A stretch of DNA of 64,000 nt from Macrocystis pyrifera. Its lineage: Eukaryota; Sar; Phaeophyceae; Laminariales; Laminariaceae. Below the pieces are notes generated by a model. That model did not search any database. It saw only the letters and a list, made by a program, of their open reading frames with translations, and was not told the origin of the DNA. The DNA lies in contig JASSKH010000003.1 in NCBI GenBank assembly GCA_031763025.1, positions 8,634,578-8,698,577 of the forward strand. The letters run 5' to 3'. Positions 55,240-64,000 of this stretch are shown here, piece by piece (the stretch's first letter is position 1; each line of letters starts with the position of its first letter). The position numbers and the translations under genes were made by a program.

Positions 55240-57838
55240 GATGTTGACTCGTGCTTTTTGCTAGCCTCTCAGCAGCAATGGTTTGGACCGGTTCTATTTT
55301 TTTGCTGTGTGTGACTGGCAGGAAGCTCGCGTGATCTCGAGGCGCTGCTGCGCTTGCTGCTACAACTAACTGCTGTGTGTGGTAGCCGGAGGGCGTTGAG
55401 CACTCTCCCTCTCTCTCTGCCGTTCACTCCACACACTGGCTGGGTCCCGTCCCCTGAGATGTATCAGTATCGCCTTCTTCGAGAAGTACCACGACCAAAG
55501 GCGTGCTGGCTGTGTTGTTGCTCTGTTGTGTGTTGTGCCGTGAGCGCTGCTGCTGTGTAGCCTGTTGGAGCCAAAACTTGAGAAACAAAGTTTATCAGTT
55601 ATTTTTCAAAGATTTGTTCGCTCGTCTTGGATACAGAGAGGATAGAGAGGATCACCGACGGTCGTTTTTGAATTGCAACCGAGGCACACTGAAATCAAGT
55701 CAAGCGAATCTCGCCGCAAAAATATCATTCATTCGGTCCGCCTCTCTACTCGTGTAATCTGATAGAGCAAGAGGGAATTGAATTAGGAGGTTCGAGGTCT
55801 GCTGCTCTTTCCAGCTAACTCATAAAAAAAAAAAAGTTTCAAACACGAACGAACACGGAACGAACCCACAACGACGATTGATTGGTACCGGTACCTGGTA
55901 TAAAATACGAACGACCACACCACGACCTGCACGGAACGAACGACAGACAGGAGAAGGAGCCAGACACAGAGGGAGGAGGAAGGAGGGAGGGGAGAGGGGG
56001 GGTGAGGAGACCCATTTCACACGTATGATATCGATATATATGCCCCTTAGTCAACCATTTTCTCGAATTGTAAGCGAAATGGTATATATACAGCTATTAA
56101 TAGCTTCATGTACAGCAGTATAATATTATTGTTGTAGTTTTACAGCAGTTTTTAATAACAAGTATTCTGAACACCACTCGTACTCGGTAGTATCATCAGT
56201 CGTATCATACGTACAAGCCATAGGTCAGGTGCCAACAAGGTATTGGCTCATGATGGGAGAAGAATGGGGAGGGTGGGGGCAGGGGGGCATGTTTTCTTCA
56301 GGGTGTAGTAGGTACCACAGACAGGCTTCAGAAGAAAAGCAAACGAAAAAAGCTTGGAAGAGACCAGGTACCTACCTACCTACCTGCAGAGCAGAGGCAG
56401 AGACGCTGCTGCTAAAATAAATGAAGAATCAGATAGATGCCGTCGGCCGTCTGTTCGCACCCTGTGTGGTTTTGCGGCGCACCACATGCATACCGGTACT
56501 ATTTATTGCAAACCTCTGTCCCCATTGCTGCTGCTTGCCGCTTTTGCTGCTGCTGCCAGCTGTGCTGCTCTGTGTCTGCTGCTGTTGTTGTGTTGCTGCT
56601 GCTGCTGCTGCAGCCGTTGATGATTTTCCTCTCTCTGTGACAACAACAGCAGCAGTAGTAGCAACTGTTTGGATATTGTATTTTGTTGAAACGGTTCAGC
56701 GTTTTGCAACGGTTATTATTAGACTCGAGCGCAAATCCGCGTCGGAATTTATTTCGGTCCTGTATTTCGGGTGGTACGACGGGTATGATGTATACTGTAT
56801 ACGTACAAGCAGTGTCCGGATCGACGTACGAAGATGTTACGGATAACATATTCGAGGATCAAAATCATGCCTGCATGTGTCCAGAACCCCTCTACACACC
56901 CGTGTATGTTTATTTTACTTGCTGTTGTTTGGGTAGACTCCACCCTGTGAGTCAGCGCCACACGGCGGTGATGACGAGATAAAAATAAGAAGACAATTGG
57001 AACGTGGAAGTGTGGTGTTATGGCTTCTGATCGTCAAAACTGGTTTTATATACAGTACCAGGTAGTATTGATTGGTTGGTTTCGTGACGAGGCGTCCGAG
57101 AGCTGTTCTTTTTTTACATGGCTGTGGCCCGCGACATTTTCATCCAAGTTGTTTCTCATTTGTCTCGGCGCGGCTTCGCTCGTCGCGAACGTTTCATAGC
57201 GGGCAAGTCGTCCTCCTCGTCGTCATCGAGGTCCGCGATTGCAGCGGCTGCCGCGAGCTTTGTTTCATAGTACTAGAGGATCATCGCCGGCCATGTCGAA
57301 TCGGCATCGCTGCTGCTGCTCCTCCCTGCTGCTGCTGCTCTGCTGCTGCTGCTGCTGCTGCTAGCTACGTAGTAACTGCTGCTGACGCTGCCGCTGCTAT
57401 CGCTTCTAGGTGATGGAGAGGCCATCTCCCACACGAGCACCGTAGGCCGTACGTACAGCTAGCCGTTGGTGTGAGTGGAAGGTGTATGTACTGCTGTGGT
57501 GGACATGTGGGCAGCAGCAGGCAGAGCACCCAAAATCCAAATTTCTCAGTTCCTAGAGATACGCGACACCGCTCAGAACTGGGCTCAGTTCTGAGAGGAT
57601 TTGCTGATTTCTGCCCCCTCCAGGAACTGAGACCAAAAATATCGATGTTTTTCTGACCCATAATAGATGGTTCTTATTTCTGAGCGTCGGAGATCGCTAA
57701 AATATCCAGAAATAACGTCTCAAAAATTTCCCATAATAATAGTTGGTCTGTAAGCATTAGCTTTATTTTTACCAATCCACCGGAGGATAAAAAAAAAAAC
57801 AAACTATCTCGTACTGTTGTTGTACCGCGGTATGTACT

Positions 57839-57897
57839 ATTACGGGGGTCCATAGTTAACGGGACCAAATTTTGTTAGTAAAAATAGGTAAATATAG
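57839..57897. mobile_element. MITE-A copy 9, truncated
   Basis: TTACGGGGGTCCATAGTTAA and the AT-rich core up to TAGGTAAATATAG; the other end is missing. Confidence 0.8.
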
Positions 57898-58161
57898 TAA
57901 TTGGTGGTAATGAGGCGCGACCTCAGTAATACCTGCAGTAGTCAAATCTGCGATTCGCCGTTTTTGTGGCAACTGAATGTTCTTTTGAGGTTGTGTTGTT
58001 TGTTTTCAGGTCGTGTTGTTTCAGACGACCCCCCAACTGATCCAGCCGCGATCCAGAGACGTTGCAATCCAGATCACAGCGAACATGATCACAGTTTTAT
58101 GACCCCGCTTCGACCCAAACAAGGGCTAGAGGCGATAACAATCAGTGTCGTGAATGCGCAA

Positions 58162-58194
58162 CCTGGCGTTCTGGTGACACGCCAGGATTTCTAA
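58162..58194 (+). other. Hairpin followed by CTAA, Helitron 3'-end-like
   Basis: CCTGGCG...CGCCAGG stem at 58162-58186, then ATTT and CTAA at 58191-58194, the layout of a Helitron 3' end (hairpin then CTRR). It is on the strand opposite to the Helitron genes and the next base is C, not the usual T, so it may be chance or another element. Confidence 0.3.
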
Positions 58195-58323
58195 CCTTTT
58201 GTTATTACTATTGTTACTATTAACGAAATAAGTTTATTATGATATTATTGGAAATGTGATAAAAACGTTAACATTTTGCTCAACCTTAACCTTTAATCCA
58301 AGGACAGAACCGTTCAAACTCTA

Positions 58324-58341
58324 TCCCCCCCCCCCCCCCCT
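58324..58341. repeat. C run at the Helitron gene 3' end
   Basis: About 18 C on the plus strand just past the stop codon of the C-terminal frame. Confidence 0.9.
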
Positions 58342-58349
58342 CCCTGAAT

Positions 58350-59511
58350 TCAACGTTCGAAGTTGGCGTTTGGCAGGGGGACGGTGGCATCCAGTGTGCG
58401 TCTCAAATCAGTAATCCAGTGCACGATGAACTGCGCTGCCTCACCGTTCAAATCCATGAGCAGCTCTGGGTCGTCTCGTTGTACATATGTGGCTGCATCC
58501 CCACTTCCTACAAAAGACTCACGGCAAATGCCGTTATCTGCAAGGGCGTGCCGGTAGCATTGCACGTAGAGGTCCCACCGTGGAGGCCTCACGAAGGTCA
58601 ACGCCCGTTGAACACCGAAGGCACCCAAGACGAGCGGCACGTAAAACCAAGAGTTCGTACTTGCCCTCCCTATCTCACGGATGGCATAGTCCTCCCAGGA
58701 TGGTGGTGGCGCCAGGGAGAGCAGAGGGCGCCCTCCAGCCCCCCCTCCTGACCCCCGGCCGTGTGTTCCGGAGGCCCTGTTGGTGGATGCTTGTCCTCCA
58801 CCATGGCCACCTCTGCCCCGCCCACGTCCCAGGCCCCTCGCCCTCCCAGTTGTTCTACCACGCCACATTCCTCCTCTGTTACTTGTAGTTATAGGCCTAG
58901 GCGGCCGTGGTTCTCTCGTCAAAGCAGGCAAACCACACGTCTGCCGCGTCCGATCCTCAAGGGATCGTATCCTATCGAGGGCAGCCAACCGCGCTGGGAA
59001 GGACACGCTGTTCCCGATGGCCTGCAGAGGTTCTTGGCTGAAGTCCTCCAGGAGCATGTTGTTGATATCACGACACCTACTGAGGGCCGTGAAAGTTTGC
59101 CCGTCGTTGATCTCCCGTTTCCCGATGTCGAGGACCACACGGTCAAGAGTGTCACCCTGGCTCTTGTGGTGCGTGACGCCAAAGGCTAGTTTAATCGGCA
59201 ACTGAGATCTGAACCACCGAGCCCGTTCAGTCCTCCTGCTGCTGGCTGCAGGGCCCATCTCATCCTGCGCTTTCATTGGGACGATGGGAACGACGTTGAG
59301 GAGGTCAACGGCCTCCCCGTTATCGACAGCCGGGCGCTCCCTGAAGAACTGCTTGCCGCGGAAGTTATGAATTCGCACGTAGACAACCGAAGGGAGTGCA
59401 GGCGGCCTCTCTGCACCAGGCTGATCCCCCCACTGCATATGCACGATTTCTCCAGCTGCACCGTTCGCGGGACCCACCGACGTCCACACGTTGTTGTTGA
59501 TGAAAACACGT
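58350..59511 (-). pseudogene. Helitron helicase C-terminal part with RG-rich tail
   Basis: RVFINNNVWTSVGPANGAAG, FRSQLPIKLAFGVTHHKSQG and FTALSRCRDINNMLLEDF are helicase motifs V and VI. After them come a GRGRGRGGHGGG linker and about 130 residues (WEDYAIREIGRASTNSWFYV and on) that I do not recognise. Frame ends at a stop near 58350. Confidence 0.85.
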
Positions 59512-59805
59512 GCTCAACCGCGAGGTATAGGTTTGGCGCGAGGTTTCTGAAACGTTCAGCGGAAACATTCGTGTAACCACCGACTGTGTGCGAGGCGACA
59601 AAAAACAACGAGAGCAATTTCTGTGCCAATCGTCGGCTTCGGCGTTTGTGGGAAAAAGGTGGACGGCGTCACGGAACGTTGCTTGCTCGGTGTCAGGAAC
59701 TTGGGAACGCATCCTGGTCCGGAAGAGGTCGAAGTGTTCCTGCCGCGCTCGTCCTTCAGCGACGGCGATGAGCGCGCGCCGGAAAGCTGCCTGGGCATAC
59801 CCCAC
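59512..59805 (-). pseudogene. Helitron helicase segment after the TAG
   Basis: QAAFRRALIAVAEGRARQEH, ATFRDAVHLFPTNAEADDWH in the same frame as the preceding part; then coding similarity moves to another frame (KLLSLFFVASHTVGGYTNVS) and again near 59512. Two small indels explain this. Confidence 0.7.
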
Positions 59806-60210
59806 CTAGCGCATGACCTCGGTGAGCTCAACGGCAGCATTGGGGCCCAGCCAAGCAGCGCGCCCCTCCACGGAGTGTCCCGCTGTCCCCGGTCTGTCCC
59901 TCCACTTTGGCGCAGCACCCACCGGAGGGAGCTGCATGGGATCCCCGACGAGGATGACGCTGAGGCCGCCGAACAAGCCCCGCTCGCGCCCGTCGTTACC
60001 GTCCGGGGTACGTCCGGCCACGGCCTGTCTGCCCCGAATGCTCATGAGGCCAAGGAGGTCCTGCCCGACCATGGACATCTCGTCTACGAGCATGTACTGG
60101 ACACCTTCAAATCGCTCTTGGAGGTCTTTTAAGGCCCCAGGTTTAAGGGCGCTTCCGTCCGCGCCCGCCCCAGCTCTCTTCTTAACGGGGATCCTGCCAC
60201 TGTGAAGAGT
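59806..60210 (-). pseudogene. Helitron PIF1-type helicase, middle part
   Basis: TLHSGRIPVKK, Walker B segment YMLVDEMSMVGQDLLGLM, and LSVILVGDPMQLPPVG, then VELTEVMR followed by TAG where the family usually has Gln. The same frame stays open beyond the stop (QAAFRRALIAVAEGRARQEH). Confidence 0.9.
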
Positions 60211-60403
60211 CTGATAGCCCAGCACGCGGGAAGGCGAAATAGAAGTGTTTGGTGTTGGTGTAACGACGTAATGAACGGTAACTCTGAGAACAATGGCAAC
60301 ACGCGAACAGGCAATACCGGGTTTGGCAAGTAGACGTAACTTTTGCCATTGAGTGCCGATTAACACCGCTTAACGACGAAAGAACATTAGGAGCGTATCG
60401 AAC
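60211..60403 (-). other. Intron in the Helitron helicase
   Basis: GTTCGA to CTATCAG, 193 bases. Splicing joins GIEGQ to TLHSGRIPVKK, restoring the usual PIF1 helicase order. The alternative, translation through the intron, hits a stop. Confidence 0.8.
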
Positions 60404-63120
60404 CTGCCCCTCGATCCCACAGGCAGCGTTCCCGGTAGGCGCCAGCAGTTTGAATTTTTCCGGACCGACCACCCGTACCATCTCGTTGATAACAACAGTC
60501 TTTCCAGTGCCAGCCGTCCCGGCCATAATCGTACGCAGCGGCTCGGGGGGCTCGAGGCCTTGACGACTTTGCTCCTCCTCCTCCCGCCTATCCCTCTCCT
60601 GCCGAAACGCTTGAAGCTGCAAGTCGTGTTGTCGCACGATATTGACTGCGTGGGCTTGCTTGGTGTTAAGAGGTGGTCCGGTCGCAGTCGTCCCTGACGC
60701 CAAGGCTTCACGGCCAGACCGCTGCATCTCTCTCACCCAGGATTCCGCCTCTGCTGCTACGCCCGCCTGTCCCACCCAGTCGTTCCTCCCCCAATCATGG
60801 TCTGCACTGTCGTGCCACCGCCTGCGTTCGGAGAGGTCACCCGACCGGACTCCTGACCCTCCGTAGACACCGTCGAGGTTAGGCTCGTCCTCGTCGTCGT
60901 CGCTATCTTGGCTGCGGTCGCTGGCGTCGCTATCGTCGGTGTTGCCATTCTCTGGTCGGCCTGGGACCCGTCGTCGACGGCGGTGACGGGGACGACGAAG
61001 GGCTGGGCGCAAGTCTACCGCAGAGAAGCCAGGAGGGCGCTGTGCATAAGGAAGCAGGAGTGTTGCCTCCGCGAATGAAGTCCACGCGCTAACCATGGCT
61101 TGTCGTTTATGGACGTCGACTGTGGCGGCGACGTCGCCTTCAGCTCGACCCCACCCGTTAGCGTAGCAGCCCTGCCAGGGGCGAAACTTGACCAAGCTAT
61201 TACGGCAGTAGTCAGGATAGTTGTCGCCGCGAGGATCAGAAGAATTGAATGGTCGGAAGGTTATTACCCGATTCCTGGAACCCCTCAAGCGCTTGATGAG
61301 GCCGTCTGTGCCGACGTAGAACGTCATGGCGAATTCGGCGTAGGACATCTCGCGCAGGGTGTCGTTGGGCAGCATTGCGCGATGCGGCCACGTGTGAGCA
61401 TCAAACCTCTCGCTGTATGCGTCGAGGAGGTCACGTCGAATTCTAGGCCTCCCACCAGAACCCGCGACGAGTTCGACGGAATCTCTCTGCGTAGTTGCCT
61501 TGGCGAACGAGAGGTTGTGATCAACACTTTCCTCCTGCATGTTGAGGTGCTGAAGCTCCTGAGCGCCCATGTCTCTGCGCGTGGTGCAGCGCATCATGGC
61601 AGACTGGAGCATTCGAGACATGGACGGGCCTTCATCTGTCGCCTGCTCGCTGGCCTCGTTGATAATGTCGGTCAAGAGCTTTTGAACGTCTCTGCTTCTG
61701 GACTCCCCCTTACTGGCGTACTTGACCAAATAGCGGTACGCCATGCCACGATCGACGATGAACGACGCGGTAACGTTGCCACCCCATCCCACGATCTGCA
61801 CGACAACATGTCGATTGACGTATCCGTCATGCCCCCCCTCCCCCTCCTCTCCATCTGCCGGCGGTGACGAGCGCGGAGGGAGGACGACAACGTGCCAATC
61901 CTCGACTCGGTTAGTCGGTGGGCTGACAAGGGGGTGCGCCGTTATCTGCAGCGTTTCCTGGCGCTCGTGCGGGTATCCGAAACGGCATTTTCCTCGTCGC
62001 AAGCAATATGCACCACACCGCGTGTGTCGCTGAGTCACATTGACGAGCATGGCGTAGCGGTCCCTTACGGCCGCCTCGTCTTCCCAGTCGAAGTCGCGCA
62101 TATCTCTGGCAAGCTCCTGCAATCCCTGCCGACGAGCTTCTTCGCCGAGGGGTACGCCGTCCTGTGGAGGGGTGGGATTTTTAGCAGTGAAGCCCACACC
62201 CGCCAAGAACACGCACATTTCCCTTTGCACCCGCTCGTACTCTTGGTCGCTGACCCCTCCATCGCTACAGGCAGACTCCCCGACGCCATCACGCGCGATT
62301 TTTTCAGTCCCATCGTCGCTGCCGTCGTGTCTCCGTGCCAAGAAACCCTTAAGAAAAGTACGCGATAGGTCTGTCATACGCCCGTCGGGCTCGCATCCCC
62401 AAGCGCTGCACCCGTGCACGTGCAGGCTAGCCCGAGACTGCCGCTCAGCGTGGTTCCAGTACCACAACTGATCAGCCATCTGCGGACCCAGGAAAACCTT
62501 TTGCCACTGACGCAAACGCTCCGAAAACCACCAATCGGCGAGGTGGGGGTTTTCGATCAACGCGCGGTTACGTTGTTGAATGTCGGGAGGAGCATCTTCT
62601 CGAAAGGACGGCATAAGGCGGTGAAGATCGAGCCAATGATAACCGGCGGCGGAGTACGTCGTGAACACTGTGAGGCTGGGCAGCTGCTCTACGGCGCTTT
62701 CCAGTTTTTCTTGCTGGCTGAGCCAGTACCCATCGCTCCCAGAGACATTGGCGCTGTACCGCGTCATCTGCCCGATGATGGACCTAACGTTTTGTCGGGT
62801 GCTTTCCAAGACGTCTTCGACGGTCATGTTCGCGGTCTCCGGGTTCTGCCGGAGGTAGACACTACACTGTTGCCTGGCCTGCAGACGCATCTTGGTGTCT
62901 AAACACCAGTAACGGAAAAGTCGATCACTTGCGAAGCGGTAGTGGAATGTTCCGTCGTCGCGAACATCGGCATAACGCATCAAGTGCTTAACATGGTCGG
63001 CGAACGAAACGTCCCTCGGTCGCGCGCCAAAGAAGGGGTCTGTTCTGCCACCCGGGAATAGCCAGGGGAAACATTTGGAGGCGAGGTACGGCGTCCTTTG
63101 TTCCGCAAAGGATCCAATTG
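60404..63120 (-). pseudogene. Helitron Rep (HUH) and start of helicase
   Basis: Continuous minus frame. Contains TPYLASKCFPWLFPGG, then (numbered from the codon at 62983) the HUH motif SLHVHG with His188 and His190, a zinc-ligand-like cluster RCGAYCLRRGKCRFGYP at 323-338, and AYRYLVKYASKGE with tyrosines 418 and 422 as probable nicking residues. Near the end is the Walker A motif MAGTAGTGKTVV. Rep nicks and joins single strands at the element ends. The exon ends at GGGGCAG with donor GTTCGA. Confidence 0.9.
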
Positions 63121-63943
63121 CCGCGGGTGGTCCACCCGGGGGGGATGGGCCTCATCATCGCTCCCATCCTCCCTGCCAGCCGCGAGTCGCTCCAACGCCT
63201 GTCGCACAGAAGTTTCCTCAGTAACGCTATTGATCCAGTCGTCGGGAATGAACGACTCCCTAGGTGGGCGTACACCGCGCGTTTCACGACCGGCGGCATC
63301 GACAGGGTCGGATACCTCGTCGTCGCTACCACCGGCCCCAGGCGCGCCCACATCCCGGTAGTTACGGCCGCGACTCTCCTCGCCGGAACCGACGTTGCTG
63401 TCGCTGCTGCTGTTGTTACCGTTGTTACCGTTGTCACCGTCGCCCTCCTCTCGGATGGTGTAAAACCGGTCCCTCATGTCACGTCTAGTGTTATCCCCTC
63501 GGCCACCAAGGGCATCGAGGCGCCTAATATCGAGGGCGACGTTGGCGTAGGTGGGGTGGTTATCAACCAACCACAGGAGGGCATTCTCGACGGCAACCCG
63601 GGAACACTCGAACGCTCTTCCTTGCCAAGTACCACCTCCGGGGGGGACGATGATGATGATAGGAATGTCGTCGGAGTTGGCGTTCCACGGAAGCGACGTC
63701 GTGAAGGTAGTGACGTCCCTTGCCACGTTGAGTATGTGACCGCGATAACCGTACTGAGCACCGCCTTTGAGGCGAACAACTCTAGCAATGGGATGAGCCA
63801 AAGCGACAAGCTGTTTCTCTAGCAGGCGTAGGTTATTAAGGGGTGGTGGAACCGCAATAGGCACCATGTAGTTTCCCGCGCTGAACCTGCCGACTTGAGG
63901 GATCATGGGCCTCGAGGTGCGGAACGTCCTATCAGCATAACAC
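63120..63943 (-). pseudogene. Helitron N-terminal segment
   Basis: Encodes CYADRTFRTSRPMIPQVGRF, then NNLRLLEKQLVALAHPIARV and YGYRGHILNVARDVTTF, typical of the N-terminal domain of Helitron proteins, and WLVDNHPTYANVALDIRRLD. An acidic, Asn/Ser-rich linker follows. A splice acceptor GTGCTAG at 63944 fits an upstream exon; in-frame TAA lies behind it. The frame is lost near 63120; the continuation TPYLASKCFPWLFPGG reads in another frame. Confidence 0.85.
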
Positions 63944-63965
63944 CTAGCACGCGCAAGAAGTGGAC

Positions 63966-64000
63966 ATTAAGACCTATGCCAATGGGAACGCGAAGTATCA
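63966..64000 (+). mobile_element. TIR element C terminus, cut by the window edge
   Basis: AAGACCTATGCCAATGGGAA and CGCGAAGT match the terminal repeat of the elements at 16869 and 42236. The rest lies outside the window. Confidence 0.75.

Larger units (their letters stand above)
55240..58330. other. Intergenic, 5' flank of arsJ
   Basis: No supported gene. CTG/CAG triplet clusters at 56525-56620 and 57310-57365, and MITE-A remnant at 57839. No TATA-like promoter element could be tied to arsJ. Confidence 0.45.
58350..63943 (-). mobile_element. Helitron, Rep-helicase coding region, degenerate
   Basis: A rolling-circle transposon. In order along the minus strand: N-terminal domain (DUF6570-like), Helitron_like_N with HUH motif, Cys cluster, double-tyrosine motif, PIF1-type helicase with one 193-base intron (60403-60211), and a C-terminal RG-rich linker with an extra region. 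Breaks: frameshift near 63120, in-frame TAG at 59808-59806, frameshifts near 59640 and 59512. The breaks could be decay or assembly errors, but several in one element favour decay. Terminal sequences (TC start, CTRR end) on this strand were not identified. Confidence 0.92.

Noticed and set aside
58761..60132. Plus-strand frames opposite the Helitron genes
   Set aside because: Antisense shadows of a strongly coding minus strand with recognisable helicase motifs.
61100..61867. 255-codon plus frame
   Set aside because: Antisense shadow of the Helitron Rep frame, which has family motifs.

Overview
The window is eukaryotic nuclear DNA. Both real genes are cut into short exons (about 80-300 bases, plus one 795-base last exon) by long introns, and most of the rest is decayed transposons, hairpin elements, satellites and poly-G runs. 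I suggest a large-genome, intron-rich protist or alga, perhaps a photosynthetic stramenopile such as a brown alga. This rests on gene structure and gene content only and is weak. No rRNA, functional tRNA, CRISPR array or bacterial-type operon was seen.

Two genes were rebuilt exon by exon, both on the minus strand. (1) Pyruvate kinase, 19414 down to 367: nine exons giving residues 1-383 in one frame, with the C-terminal exons beyond the left edge. (2) An ArsJ-type organoarsenical efflux permease of the major facilitator superfamily, 55239 down to 32701: ten exons that join into an uninterrupted 708-codon frame. It has a normal 12-helix core and an unusual tail of about 235 residues. Each gene has one GC-AG intron that family conservation forces.

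Layout: 1-19414 pyruvate kinase exons and repeat-filled introns (satellites at 8.9-9.7 kb, 10.5-10.9 kb and 12.5-12.7 kb; hairpins at 6.1, 7.2 and 11.2 kb; nested transposons at 15.8-19.0 kb). 19415-32700 is intergenic, with a LINE fragment, tRNA-like repeats and a poly-G-associated repeat. 32701-55239 is arsJ; its introns hold two LINE fragments, three SINE copies, MITEs and long foldback elements. 55240-58330 is intergenic. 58350-63943 is a Helitron (HUH Rep plus PIF1-type helicase), minus strand, broken by frameshifts and one in-frame stop.

Functionally, pyruvate kinase makes pyruvate and ATP at the end of glycolysis. ArsJ is known in bacteria to export 1-arseno-3-phosphoglycerate, formed when GAPDH uses arsenate in place of phosphate. 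Both touch lower glycolysis and are neighbours on one strand, but no GAPDH gene is in the window and nothing shows co-regulation.
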